DNA of 64,000 nucleotides from Pokkaliibacter sp. MBI-7 (GCF_029846635.1 NZ_JARVTG010000003.1:1-64000); one strand, 5' to 3'; shown: positions 9,373 to 17,288, counted from the first letter of the stretch. The notes: generated by a model from the sequence alone, not told the origin. Numbers and translations are program-made.

Positions 9373-9957
9373 ATGAACTCAACTATCGCCAGGGTGAACG
9401 CGGCACAAGCAGTGACGTGTCTGTGGGATGTGATCGTGCCCGATGGCCTGATCGTCATTCACAGTGACATCGCTTTTGAGCTGGGCTGTGCACCTTATTA
9501 CTCCGGTCCCCTGCGTACCCGTACCACGACCCGTCTGCCGCTTCAGGCATCGGTCAGGGTGGCGGAAGCAATGCAGGTCGCGGAGGGGCATTTCCGGGAA
9601 ATGGCACGCCTGGCTCAGGTCAGAGCGGAGCAGCATGGCCCTCATGCCCCTGTTCTTATTCCTCAGTCCATGGAGATCCTGTGTGAAGGCGCGGTACTTC
9701 AGCGCTACACCCAGGGGAGCTGGCAGGACAATGTGGTACTGATTCCTCGTCATCAGTGGCTGGCTACGCAGGCACAGATGGATCAGATCAGCGATACCTG
9801 GGTATCGCTGATCCATCAGGAGCAGTATGCCGAGGCGTCGGCCTGGCAGGAGAAAGAGCATCGGCTGCGTGAGCAGCTGAGCTTGTCCTGTGTACTGGCC
9901 GGTGAGCCTGCGATTCAACAATGGGGACGTTTGCCGGGTTCACCTGAACCTGCCTGA
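9373..9957 (+). CDS. Hypothetical protein, tandem paralogue B
   Basis: A 194-residue paralogue of the preceding gene. It conserves DVIVPDGLIVIHSDI, ASVRVAEAMQVAEGHFREM, QHGPHAPVLIPQSMEI, YTQGSWQDNVVLIP and CVLAGEPA, and has a 13-residue C-terminal extension. ATG 9373 follows the linker TTGAACCTTCGGGAGAACG, nearly that of paralogue A, but lacks the hairpin leader. It is therefore probably co-transcribed with A. Tandem duplication followed by divergence is the simplest origin. Confidence 0.75.
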   Translation: MNSTIARVNAAQAVTCLWDVIVPDGLIVIHSDIAFELGCAPYYSGPLRTRTTTRLPLQASVRVAEAMQVAEGHFREMARLAQVRAEQHGPHAPVLIPQSMEILCEGAVLQRYTQGSWQDNVVLIPRHQWLATQAQMDQISDTWVSLIHQEQYAEASAWQEKEHRLREQLSLSCVLAGEPAIQQWGRLPGSPEPA

Positions 9958-9996
9958 CGTCTGACTACACGCTGACGTTTCACATTAACCATCCCT

Positions 9997-10028
9997 GGGG
10001 GAAACACTCCCCCAGGGGGTGTTTCTCC
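9997..10028 (+). promoter_or_regulatory. Structured leader (family copy 5)
   Basis: GAAACACTCCCCC pairs almost perfectly with GGGGGTGTTTC, one base bulged, between flanking GGGG and TCC. The linker then carries TTTTGGAGAACACC before ATG 10051. Confidence 0.78.
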
Positions 10029-10050
10029 GACTACTGTTTTGGAGAACACC

Positions 10051-10413
10051 ATGGTTACTCTTTCCTCTATCTCTTCTACTCGCGCTGTTGTGTCCATGTT
10101 CGATGCTGTGCCCAAGACTCCGCAGGAGATTGTGGCACTGAAACGTCGGTGGCGTGAAAGCTGTCGCGCATGGAACATCGAACAGACAGGCGGTTTTGAA
10201 GCGCATTATCTAGAGCTGTTGGCCTATCGCATTGAGTGTGAGGCCCACAGCTGTGTGATCAAGAAAAGCCAGGCCTGGGATCATGAGATCAAGTTACTGG
10301 CTGATCGACTGGGTTGCTCTGGCAATCTCCGAGTGGCTGAGTATGTGCTCAATATAGAACGCGCTTTACTGCGCTTTGAGGAGCCCGGGCTGCGTCTGCA
10401 GTCGGGGCGCTGA
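10051..10413 (+). CDS. Hypothetical protein with structured leader
   Basis: A 120-residue product from ATG 10051, with GGAG 8 bases upstream. It starts MVTLSSISSTRAVVSMFDAVPKT. It has the middle region EIVALKRRWRESCRAWNIEQTGG and a helical C-terminal half (ECEAHSCVIKKSQAWDHEIK). Soluble, mixed charge, no recognised domain. It sits in the same run of leader-preceded genes upstream of radC. Confidence 0.65.
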   Translation: MVTLSSISSTRAVVSMFDAVPKTPQEIVALKRRWRESCRAWNIEQTGGFEAHYLELLAYRIECEAHSCVIKKSQAWDHEIKLLADRLGCSGNLRVAEYVLNIERALLRFEEPGLRLQSGR

Positions 10414-10450
10414 TCAGCGTTCTCTCTCTCGTTACTGTCTTTTCTTTCAC

Positions 10451-10512
10451 TGCCCATGGGGATCTGTCCCTATGGGCAGATTCCCTGCCGGCGCAACCGG
10501 GGTGTTCACCCC
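10451..10512 (+). promoter_or_regulatory. Structured leader (family copy 6, divergent)
   Basis: TGCCCAT (10451-10457) pairs with ATGGGCA (10472-10478) around GGGGATCTGTCCC. A second hairpin GGGGTG-TT-CACCCC lies at 10499-10512, next to the AGAGGTCC ribosome binding site of the gene at 10524. It is less like the others but in the same position. Confidence 0.55.
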
Positions 10513-10523
10513 AGAGGTCCATC

Positions 10524-10832
10524 ATGGATACCACTGTGCTAGCGCTGTTTCAGTTCGCCGCCATGCTAATGCAGCGGCGTGCTGCGCAGTTTCCTGTCTC
10601 AAAATTCACGCACTCGGCGATGTTTTGGCCCGAATGTCCCTGGGCTGAGCCCGGGGAGTGTGCCGTCGACTGGCGTTTGTTCGGTGGGCTGTCGCCCACG
10701 GAAGTCGCGGCGCTGTCTTCTACGGATCGGCAGTGTGTGATGGCCCTTTCTCTGTCACCAGTCTGGCAGCAGTGTGTCACTACGCTCTTTGCAGAGATGG
10801 ATGTCTGGCTGTCATCGGAGGTGGCAGCATGA
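10524..10832 (+). CDS. Hypothetical protein upstream of radC
   Basis: A 102-residue product starting MDTTVLALFQFAAMLMQRRAAQF, whose stop overlaps the radC start by four bases (ATGA), so the two are translationally coupled. Middle motif: ECPWAEPGECAVDWRLFGGLS. The C-terminal half is helical (CVMALSLSPVWQQCVTTLFAEMD). Unknown family. The tight coupling suggests a partner or co-regulated product of RadC. Confidence 0.65.
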   Translation: MDTTVLALFQFAAMLMQRRAAQFPVSKFTHSAMFWPECPWAEPGECAVDWRLFGGLSPTEVAALSSTDRQCVMALSLSPVWQQCVTTLFAEMDVWLSSEVAA

Positions 10833-11287
10833 GTTTCTCTCTCAGTGCGGAAGAACGCGCCATTATCGATCAAGCAAAGGCGATTCTCATGGGGTCTCTA
10901 CGAGAGCCAGGCGCTTCGATTCATGCGACGGACGCCGCACGCGATTATCTGTGGCTGCAGCTGGCCGCTCATGAGCGTGAGGTGTTTGCAGTGTTGTTTC
11001 TTGATACCCGACACAGGGTCATCAGTTACGACGAGCTGTTTTTCGGCAGCCTCGATAAAACGCGGGTGTACCCACGTGAAGTGATCAAGCTGGCTCTGCA
11101 ACGCAATGCCGCGGCAGTCATCTTTGCTCACAATCACCCTAGCGGAGACCCCGCACCCAGTGAAGCCGATATCGCCATCACCCAGAGCCTCAAAACGGCG
11201 CTGGCACTGGTGGATATATGTCTACTCGATCATATCGTCATAGGCCGAGAAGCCGTCTCGTCGATGGCTGAACTCGAACTGTTTTAA
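10829..11287 (+). CDS. radC: RadC-family JAB/MPN-domain protein
   Basis: A 152-residue product with the RadC signature: REVFAVLFLDTRHRVI, YPREVIKLALQRNAAAVIFAHNHPSGD near residues 85-107, then VDICLLDHIVIG. HxH plus SxxD form the metal site of the JAB1/MPN fold. It lacks the N-terminal helix-hairpin-helix part of chromosomal RadC, as is usual for versions carried by ICEs and phages. Despite the name, a role in DNA repair is not supported experimentally for the family; a DNA-processing role on the element is inferred. The start overlaps the previous stop. Confidence 0.92.
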   Translation: MSFSLSAEERAIIDQAKAILMGSLREPGASIHATDAARDYLWLQLAAHEREVFAVLFLDTRHRVISYDELFFGSLDKTRVYPREVIKLALQRNAAAVIFAHNHPSGDPAPSEADIAITQSLKTALALVDICLLDHIVIGREAVSSMAELELF

Positions 11288-11325
11288 CTCAACCACTCAA
11301 CTCAACATAACCTTTGGAGGCCACC

Positions 11326-11556
11326 ATGGCTGAACTGACTCAACCCATGACCCAGTCTCAATTCCTGCAGCTGCAGGACGAACTGGACCAACGGCTACTT
11401 GCGTGCGCTATGGGCCAGGAGACAGACGATACGGATCTGCGTATCGCCGAACTCCATAGTCTACTAGATGACGCGCCCTGGACACTGGTGCCCGGTGAGG
11501 GGTGCATTCTCAAAACCCAGTGGGATGCCCTGTTTGCTGCGTCAGCGGCAAAATAA
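11326..11556 (+). CDS. Small hypothetical protein after radC
   Basis: A 76-residue product (MAELTQPMTQSQFLQLQDELDQ) with TTTGGAGG 7 bases before ATG 11326. It is acidic and helical with two long helices around DDTDLRIAELHSLLDDAPW and a C-terminal KTQWDALFAASAAK. No family recognised. It closes the radC unit; a terminator follows 39 bases on. Confidence 0.65.
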   Translation: MAELTQPMTQSQFLQLQDELDQRLLACAMGQETDDTDLRIAELHSLLDDAPWTLVPGEGCILKTQWDALFAASAAK

Positions 11557-11594
11557 TCCTTTCTCTTTGGTCGTGTGATACACGACGTGATGTG

Positions 11595-11617
11595 CGGCTC
11601 CTTCGGGGGCCGTTTTT
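11595..11617 (+). terminator. Terminator after radC unit
   Basis: CGGCTCC-TTCG-GGGGCCG hairpin followed by five T residues (11613-11617). Confidence 0.8.
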
Positions 11618-11795
11618 GTTTCTGTTGGGTCTGGGGTAGGCATCATGACGTGTTTTGTAACCCCGAAACCTTGTAACTCGGCGGCATTTGTCTATATCAT
11701 TTATATTGACATACCACTTAAATGAGCCACCAGCACACAGCACCACCGCACGTTGCGCTATGCATTCGGGACGGGAGAGACGGCTACGGAGAACG

Positions 11796-12689
11796 ATGAT
11801 GATACCGAGTGACTACCATGACGATCCTAAACTCACTCTGCTGACTGAGCAGCTGTATGAACTGCAGGTGCCTGCCAGCGTGTGCCTGTATGTGTTGTTG
11901 CGGAAGCGCGGTATCAAACTGGGCTTCCTGGCTGATTTTGTCGGTATGCCTTACCCAACACTGCTAGACAAGTTAGAAGTCCCCGGTCATCGCCGTCCCG
12001 AGGTGTACAGCAGAATGCAGCTGGACCTCCGTACTGCCTTGGGGGTCGATATGATCGGCATCTATCAGGAGGTAGTGTTTGGTGGTGCAGGCTATGACTA
12101 TGATTACCCTGCTGTTGTTGCAGCGCTGTACGAGGCCAATGTCGAGGGTGCGGTCGTCATCTACGTGCTGTTCAAATTGTATGGCCAGCAGAAGGCCTTG
12201 CAGAGTAAAGATGACCTGGCTCAGTCGATTCTTGAAAAACACAGCGCCATGAGAACTGGGCGCTTGATGGATACCTTGAACGCACGTTTAGGGACTCACG
12301 ATGGAGTGACTCAGGACGTTGTGGCTGTTTTTGGGGTGGATGTCGCCGCCCTGTATGGCAAGAAGAAAACTCTCTGGCCCAAGCGGGACACGTCCGAGTG
12401 TGCTATTGACCCAGAAAGGTTGGTGGCAGAGTTGCCTGGTAGCTATTACTCGGCCAAGTCGATGGAAGAGCTGGATGCAAAACGCCTGGATGAGTACCGC
12501 CAGATGATCTCCGGGGGCCGCAATGCACTGGAGGTTGCGCGTGAGATGCTGTCTCACAACATCATGCTGCGGGACGTGGCTGAAATAGTCGGGAAGACGC
12601 AGGACAATCTGTGTCATCGCATACCTAAAGCGGAGCGTGATGCTCTGCGTCGTCAGGGTATTGAACGCACGGCCACGACGTCCAGTTGA
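11796..12689 (+). CDS. Predicted DNA-binding protein with repeated HTH-like segments
   Basis: A 297-residue product; the tandem ATG pair at 11796 and 11799 is preceded by ACGGAGAACG. Three similar helical segments each follow a Val-rich lead-in: KLGFLADFVGMPYPTLLDKL near residue 35, then YGQQKALQSKDDLAQSIL, then MLRDVAEIVGKTQDNLCHRI near residue 270. The first and last look like helix-turn-helix units. It also has LRTALGVDMIGIYQEVVFGG and VVAVFGVDVAALYGKK, which look like internal repeats of one another. It stands alone between two terminators. A regulator of transfer or replication genes is my inference. Confidence 0.6.
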   Translation: MMIPSDYHDDPKLTLLTEQLYELQVPASVCLYVLLRKRGIKLGFLADFVGMPYPTLLDKLEVPGHRRPEVYSRMQLDLRTALGVDMIGIYQEVVFGGAGYDYDYPAVVAALYEANVEGAVVIYVLFKLYGQQKALQSKDDLAQSILEKHSAMRTGRLMDTLNARLGTHDGVTQDVVAVFGVDVAALYGKKKTLWPKRDTSECAIDPERLVAELPGSYYSAKSMEELDAKRLDEYRQMISGGRNALEVAREMLSHNIMLRDVAEIVGKTQDNLCHRIPKAERDALRRQGIERTATTSS

Positions 12690-12721
12690 TCCTGTTTTGA
12701 TGCTGTTGTTTTTGATGACCG

Positions 12722-12746
12722 AATGGGGCTCCGCGTGAGCCCCATT
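12722..12746 (+). terminator. Rho-independent terminator
   Basis: Perfect 10-bp stem AATGGGGCTC/GAGCCCCATT with a 5-base loop, followed by TTGTTTT. Confidence 0.9.
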
Positions 12747-12762
12747 TTGTTTTGGGGGCAAT

Positions 12763-12795
12763 AAACCCTCGCTTTCTCCGTTAGGGTTGTTTACT
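12763..12795 (+). repeat. AAACCC hairpin upstream of pilL (copy 1)
   Basis: AAACCCT and AGGGTTGTTT flank a 12-base loop. A closely similar block lies at 27603-27634 before the small gene at 27703. It could be a promoter-proximal operator or a leader hairpin. Confidence 0.5.
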
Positions 12796-12851
12796 GACGC
12801 GCTCAGTCACCTGCGGCACTGTGCCTCGCACAACGTTGTCGCGAGGTTCCT

Positions 12852-13562
12852 ATGAGCAGTCCGTTCTATCCCATCCGTTATCGCCAGTGGCGTACTCCCC
12901 TGTTTGCCTGTCTGTCACCCGGTCTGGCTGTTGCGCTGGCCTGCGGTGTGCTGGCCGGGTGTGCCCAGCAGCAACCTAAACCGGCCCCTGAACCTGTATC
13001 GTCGGTCAGCCCCTACCTGATTGCGCCTGATGTCTATGCAGGCGATCTGCCGGGTGTCGAAGCGGGGGCATCCCCTGCGACTGTTACCTATGGCCGTTAT
13101 ACCGAGGTAGCAGTGGGTCCAACCGTGGCCCAGCGCGATCTGATGGCACAGATCATCGATATCCAGATTCCTACCTCCATGTCGCCCAGTGTGGGTGATG
13201 CCGTGCGCTATGTCCTGGCCAAGTCGGGCTACAGCCTGGCGGCCCCTTCCTCCGTGACCGACCCGCTCTATACCGCCCCATTGCCTGCGCCGCTTTACCG
13301 CATTGGGCCGATGGCTCTGCGGGATGCGCTGCAAGTCTTGGGAGGTCCTGCCTGGCAGGTGCAAGTGGATGAGCTGCACCGCCTGGTGCAGTACGTGCCT
13401 CGCCCGGGCTATGCCGCACCGGCAGAGGTGGTGGATGTCAGCGCGTCGGCGCTGGCGACAGTGAAGGTGGGTCAGGCGAGTGAAGCCGGTACGGTGGATG
13501 AGAGGGAGGCCGCGGCGGTGCCAACGCCTGTGCGTCCGCGTCGTCAGTCCGGTGAGCAGTGA
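12852..13562 (+). CDS. pilL: PilL N-terminal-type ICE lipoprotein (TIGR03748)
   Basis: A 236-residue product. It begins with a long signal sequence ending in the lipobox VLAGC (Cys about residue 38), so it is a predicted outer-membrane lipoprotein. The body has VAQRDLMAQIIDIQIPTSM, VGDAVRYVLAKSGYSL and LPAPLYRIGPMALRDALQVLGGPAWQ, matching the PFGI-1 PilL family. This is the first gene of the type IV secretion block in these ICEs, with an assumed role in conjugative pilus or mating-pore assembly. The next gene starts 12 bases after the stop. Confidence 0.88.
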   Translation: MSSPFYPIRYRQWRTPLFACLSPGLAVALACGVLAGCAQQQPKPAPEPVSSVSPYLIAPDVYAGDLPGVEAGASPATVTYGRYTEVAVGPTVAQRDLMAQIIDIQIPTSMSPSVGDAVRYVLAKSGYSLAAPSSVTDPLYTAPLPAPLYRIGPMALRDALQVLGGPAWQVQVDELHRLVQYVPRPGYAAPAEVVDVSASALATVKVGQASEAGTVDEREAAAVPTPVRPRRQSGEQ

Positions 13563-13573
13563 GGAGCACGGCC

Positions 13574-14398
13574 ATGAGTCAGGATTATCAACCCTCTGCA
13601 CTGGATGTGCTTGATGATGACCAGCCCGCAATGCAGCGGGCACCCCATCAAGCATCGCTTGGAAGTGGCGCAGATCGTCAGGATCGCAGCGGGCGAGTAG
13701 CCCCGCGTGCAGGTAATGGTCTGGCCGTGCTGGCATTGATCTCCGGCGTGCTGGCGTTAGGGGTGTCGGGCTTTGGGATCTATCAGAACCTGCAGCTGGG
13801 TTCGAGCGACCGGCAGCAGTCAGCGGTAATCAATGCTCAGGCTGCGGCAGTGGAGAAGGAGTTGAATGAGCTTCGCAGCTATACCACGGGTCTGGAACAG
13901 AAATTGACGGCATTGTCGTCCACCTCAAATGGTCTGGTCGGGCTGGCGAGTCGAATCGATCAACTGGAGCGCAGCCAGGGAGCCGGCAGTGCCATGACCG
14001 AGGAGTTACACAAGGCGCTGGCCGGACTCGGTGACCGTCTGGGAGTGGCGGAATCATCACTCACGGTGATGTCGGCCCGTCTCGATGCGCAGTCTGCTCA
14101 GGTGGAGGCCAATGCCGCTGCCGCTGTTCAGGCACGGCAGGTCACGGTGGCTTCTGCAAAAAAGCCGGTGACCCGCACGAGTAAGCCACGGGTCCTGACG
14201 CCCCCCTTTGTGGTACTGGGGGCTGAGGTGCGGGGCGGTGAGTCCTTTTTATCCGTCGCGCCCTCGGCGACCTCATCGTTATCGCAGGTCGTGTTGCTGA
14301 AAGTGGGGAGCGTGTATTCCGGCTGGAAATTGCAGTCACTGGGTGATGGACGCGCTGTATTTAACGTCAGCGGGCGTAGCCAGGAGGTGGCGTTATGA
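13574..14398 (+). CDS. Membrane-anchored coiled-coil ICE protein
   Basis: A 274-residue product from ATG 13574 (GAGGAGC site); an in-frame GTG at 13559 would add five residues but lacks a site. One transmembrane segment near residues 50-72 (GLAVLALISGVLALGVSGFGIY) is followed by a coiled coil of about 100 residues, rich in Ala, Glu and Gln. A folded C-terminal piece (PPFVVLGAEVRGGESFLSVAP, SVYSGWKLQSLGDGRAVF) recalls periplasmic PilP/TraP-type domains. It probably spans the inner membrane with a periplasmic domain. Its place after PilL fits PFL_4692-like genes. Confidence 0.7.
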   Translation: MSQDYQPSALDVLDDDQPAMQRAPHQASLGSGADRQDRSGRVAPRAGNGLAVLALISGVLALGVSGFGIYQNLQLGSSDRQQSAVINAQAAAVEKELNELRSYTTGLEQKLTALSSTSNGLVGLASRIDQLERSQGAGSAMTEELHKALAGLGDRLGVAESSLTVMSARLDAQSAQVEANAAAAVQARQVTVASAKKPVTRTSKPRVLTPPFVVLGAEVRGGESFLSVAPSATSSLSQVVLLKVGSVYSGWKLQSLGDGRAVFNVSGRSQEVAL

Positions 14399-15177
14399 CG
14401 CCGCTAAAGTGGCTGGTAATGGGAGTGTCGCTGTCGGTTGTGGGTCAGTGTCTGGCAGGTTCTGTGGGTACCTCTCGCGCGGAAACGTCACAGATGACCC
14501 AGTCTCAGGGGGCGCAATCACAAGCCGTCGATTCCTCTGCAACCGCAGCGGAGTGGGGGCTGAGCGCCGGTGAGTGGACGCAATATCAGCAGGCCATGGC
14601 CGGTCAGCGGGGGATCTGGTCGCCGGGGCTGGACCCGATTACCACCCTTGGGGTCACCGCTAAGACAGACGCAGAGAGACGGCGTTTCGCCGAGCTGTTT
14701 GTCAAAGCCGAGGCGGTGCGGGTGGAGAAAGAACTCGCCTTCCAGAAAGCGGTTGATGCGGCCTGGGCACGGCTACTCCCCACCACGCAGCCCATCATGG
14801 GGCTGGCCAGTTCGTCACCTGCTTCTTCAGCGTCACCTTTTGGTCAGCCTGCGGTGCCATCGGTGGGGGTGATGAGCGCCGGACGAGTCTCATTATTTGT
14901 GCGTGATAACTGCGTGCTCTGTGATCGTGAGCTGAAAAAGCTGCTGAGCCAGAACCGCCCGATCGACATCTATCTGGTCGGCAGTGAGGGTAACGACCGA
15001 ACCATTCAGTTGTGGGCACTGGCACGGGGGATCAGCCCCGCCGCCGTCAAGTCAAAGCAGATCACCCTCAACCATGATAACGGCACCTGGGCATCCATGG
15101 CCGGAGCTGCTCATGCCGGTGATTTGCCCGGTCTTATGCAACAGGTCGCCGGTGAGTGGCGAATCGTGCACGAATGA
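14395..15177 (+). CDS. ICE protein TIGR03759 (PFL_4693 family)
   Basis: A 260-residue product overlapping the previous stop (ATGA). It has an N-terminal signal peptide (WLVMGVSLSVVGQCLAGSV), EWTQYQQAMAGQRGIWSPGLDPITTLGV, a long helix, and a thioredoxin-like C-terminal part with SLFVRDNCVLCDRELKKLL. IDIYLVGSEGNDRTIQLWA follows. This order is that of the PFL_4693 family. The CVLC pair could be redox active, as in other periplasmic thioredoxin-like proteins; its role in the transfer apparatus is unknown. Confidence 0.85.
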   Translation: MTPLKWLVMGVSLSVVGQCLAGSVGTSRAETSQMTQSQGAQSQAVDSSATAAEWGLSAGEWTQYQQAMAGQRGIWSPGLDPITTLGVTAKTDAERRRFAELFVKAEAVRVEKELAFQKAVDAAWARLLPTTQPIMGLASSSPASSASPFGQPAVPSVGVMSAGRVSLFVRDNCVLCDRELKKLLSQNRPIDIYLVGSEGNDRTIQLWALARGISPAAVKSKQITLNHDNGTWASMAGAAHAGDLPGLMQQVAGEWRIVHE

Positions 15178-15746
15178 GGCCGGTCACTGTGACGGCCGCT
15201 CTCCTGCTCTGGGGCATTTCACTGTTGCCTGGCGTGGCGACAGCTGCCCGTTTTGTGCCTCCGCCGTCGTTTCAGATGGTAGCCCAGGAGGCAGCCGTTC
15301 CCGATGTGCTGCTGTACGCCCTGACGCAAACCGAGAGCAATGCCGGTTTGGTGGATGGCAGCTTCAGTCCGTGGCCATGGACACTGAATGTCGCGGGTAA
15401 AGGGTTTCGTTATCACTCCCGTGCTGAGGCTTGCAGCGCCCTGCAGGAGGCACTGGCGAGTCACCGTCCGGGCAACATCGATGTCGGCATTGCACAGGTG
15501 AATATCGGTGCCAACGGTCATCGTTTTTCATCGCCCTGTGCGGGACTTGATCCAATGCTGAATCTGCGTACAGCCGCGCAGATCCTGCGTGAGCAGTTTG
15601 AGGCCAGCAAGGGCAGCCAGGGAAACCCGGTGGACGACTGGATCTGGGCTGCAGGTCGGTATCACCGGCCTGCAGGCGGTGAGCCTGCGGCGAAGTACCG
15701 GGCAACCGTCAGACGGTTTTTGCGCAAGTTGGGATTACAGGTGTGA
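15174..15746 (+). CDS. Lytic transglycosylase of the transfer apparatus
   Basis: A 190-residue product starting at ATG 15174, overlapping the previous stop. Signal peptide at residues 1-22 (VTAALLLWGISLLPGVATAA). The catalytic region VLLYALTQTESNAGLV has the SLT-type Glu, followed by SPWPWTLNVAGKGFRY, NIDVGIAQVNIG and NLRTAAQILREQ. Homologues cut peptidoglycan locally so the secretion channel can pass. It matches the PFL_4694 position. Confidence 0.88.
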   Translation: MRPVTVTAALLLWGISLLPGVATAARFVPPPSFQMVAQEAAVPDVLLYALTQTESNAGLVDGSFSPWPWTLNVAGKGFRYHSRAEACSALQEALASHRPGNIDVGIAQVNIGANGHRFSSPCAGLDPMLNLRTAAQILREQFEASKGSQGNPVDDWIWAAGRYHRPAGGEPAAKYRATVRRFLRKLGLQV

Positions 15747-15763
15747 TGAATAAGGAGGGGGTG

Positions 15764-16303
15764 ATGCAAGGTATGCAAGCGATGCGGTGGGTGGTCGGGG
15801 GCTTGTTGGCCGTGGCGATGAGTCAGGCCATGGCGCTGGAAGTTGTGGCGGATCACGGTGGTGTGCCAGCACAGCCGTATTACTCACCAATCAATAACGT
15901 GTCGGACCCGGAGATCGCTGGAGAACCCGCGCCGGTACGCCCGCCTCTGGCAGCGGCAGGTCTGCCCCATCAGGTGAGTATTGCCGACATGCTGCCGGTG
16001 ACCAGCCAGCTGCAGCCCAGGCGCGTGGCACGGCGTGCCGTGAGCCTGCCGGGGATGACGCCGTTGTTTCTGGTCGGCTACGACAACCTGAGTCTGCAGT
16101 GGTTGAAGGTGCGCGGTGGACAGTTGCAGCAGATGCGGGCCACCGGCGTGGTCGTGAACGTGCAAACACCGGCACAACTGGCGGAGCTGCAGCGCATGGT
16201 ACCCGGTGTGCAGTTGCTGCCAGAGTCCGCCGATGATATGGGCTCGCGTCTTCAGCTGTCTGGCTATCCGGTACTGATCACGGCCACGGCCATCGAGCAA
16301 TAA
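15764..16303 (+). CDS. ICE protein TIGR03765 (PFL_4695 family)
   Basis: About 179 residues. I prefer ATG 15764, which has AAGGAGGG 6 bases upstream, over the overlapping GTG/ATG at 15743-15746. Signal peptide (WVVGGLLAVAMSQAMA), then VVADHGGVPAQPYY, TPLFLVGYDNLSLQWL, GVVVNVQTPAQLAELQRM and the closing SGYPVLITATAIEQ. The ending is typical of PFL_4695. Predicted periplasmic; precise role unknown. In related elements traD follows; here it does not. Confidence 0.85.
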   Translation: MQGMQAMRWVVGGLLAVAMSQAMALEVVADHGGVPAQPYYSPINNVSDPEIAGEPAPVRPPLAAAGLPHQVSIADMLPVTSQLQPRRVARRAVSLPGMTPLFLVGYDNLSLQWLKVRGGQLQQMRATGVVVNVQTPAQLAELQRMVPGVQLLPESADDMGSRLQLSGYPVLITATAIEQ

Positions 16304-16314
16304 GAGGACGCAAG

Positions 16315-16929
16315 ATGTTAACGACTCGTGTAGGCAAGAGCCGTCTGGCTGAGCTGGCCCTGCGGCAGGCGCTGGATGAGGATCGCCCTCCCCGCCCCAC
16401 GTCACTGCATGCGGATCCTGCCGGCATGGCCGAAGAGGGGCTGGCGTTCAGCCAGGCCTGGGCCCGGCTGAGCATGCACCCGGATCTGTCGCGCTGCGCA
16501 TCCGGGGTGGCCGCACAGGTGGTGGAAGATGCGTCCAGGGCGTTGATTCCGCTGGTGCGCCGGGCACGGGGGGTACTGGGCGAATCAATGAGCAATACGG
16601 ATCTGCAGGCGGTGATGTGTGATCGCTCAGGGTTGTTTGCCCTGTGTGAACGATATACCGCGCACTACCTGGATGTGATGCAGCCCCTCACCTGGATGCT
16701 GGTGTCCGACCGGCAGGCACAGCTGCACCGCTCTGCCATTCCCCGTGAGTGTGCGGGACGGGATGCTCGTATGATCGCCATCGTGCAGCTGGTTCGGGAA
16801 CGGCAACTGCGGATAGATGATGGGCTCTGTGCAGCGCTGATACGGCTGCTGGGGTTCAGTGCCGAGCGGGTGTGTCTGTTACTGACGGCAGCACAGGCAT
16901 TGTTGGCTGACGAGGGAGCAGAGGCGTGA
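16315..16929 (+). CDS. Hypothetical protein in the traD position
   Basis: A 204-residue product with AGAGGACG before ATG 16315. It is soluble, helical, rich in Arg and Ala, with no signal peptide, membrane segment or nucleotide-binding motif. Readable stretches: LAELALRQALDEDRPPRPTS, VVEDASRALIPLVRRARGV, MIAIVQLVRERQLRIDDGL. It occupies the place where TraD, TIGR03747 and RAQPRD genes normally lie, and is not any of them by sequence. I do not recognise it. It overlaps the next gene by 4 bases, so it is part of the transfer operon. Confidence 0.7.
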   Translation: MLTTRVGKSRLAELALRQALDEDRPPRPTSLHADPAGMAEEGLAFSQAWARLSMHPDLSRCASGVAAQVVEDASRALIPLVRRARGVLGESMSNTDLQAVMCDRSGLFALCERYTAHYLDVMQPLTWMLVSDRQAQLHRSAIPRECAGRDARMIAIVQLVRERQLRIDDGLCAALIRLLGFSAERVCLLLTAAQALLADEGAEA

Positions 16930-17279
16930 CCGACAAGCATGTTATTGAGTCGTTGCTGCGCCCGGCGGTGGAGCTTAATACCGTGGCAGTGGCCGTATCT
17001 GCGGCCTTTGTGTCTGCCACCGCGCCCTGGTCGCTGGCTCTCACGCCGTCGGTAGGCTACGGGGTGGCGTGCGGCTTTGGTGTACTTGCCTGGGTGCGCT
17101 GGAATGAGGCGTCGGTGGTACTGCGCTACCGCCGTAGCTCCAATACGATAGCAACCTACAAGGCCTGGCGTATGCAGAAGGCTGAACTCAGTGAGCTGGG
17201 TCTGGTCGCAGGCATGGGGGTCGCACTGGTGATTCTGGTGCTTTACCTGGCCAACAAAGCCGCCGCCATTCTCGCGTGA
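16926..17279 (+). CDS. Membrane protein, DUF2976/TIGR03745-like
   Basis: A 117-residue product from GTG 16926, overlapping the preceding stop. Two hydrophobic stretches lie near residues 35-55 and 93-114. The C-terminal pattern NTIATYKAWRMQKAELSELG followed by MGVALVILVLYLANKAAAIL strongly resembles the ending of TIGR03745 (PFL_4702), which lies just before TIGR03750 in these ICEs. It differs in lacking an obvious cleavable signal peptide. Inner-membrane component of the secretion channel. Confidence 0.65.
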   Translation: MTDKHVIESLLRPAVELNTVAVAVSAAFVSATAPWSLALTPSVGYGVACGFGVLAWVRWNEASVVLRYRRSSNTIATYKAWRMQKAELSELGLVAGMGVALVILVLYLANKAAAILA

Positions 17280-17288
17280 GGCTGAGTC

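Noticed and set aside
16926..17279. N-terminal membrane part of a split TraD
   Set aside because: The basic stretch VLRYRRS first looked like a TraD N-terminus, but the closing pattern NTIATYKAWRMQ...VILVLYLANKAAAIL fits DUF2976/TIGR03745 better, and its position before TIGR03750 agrees.
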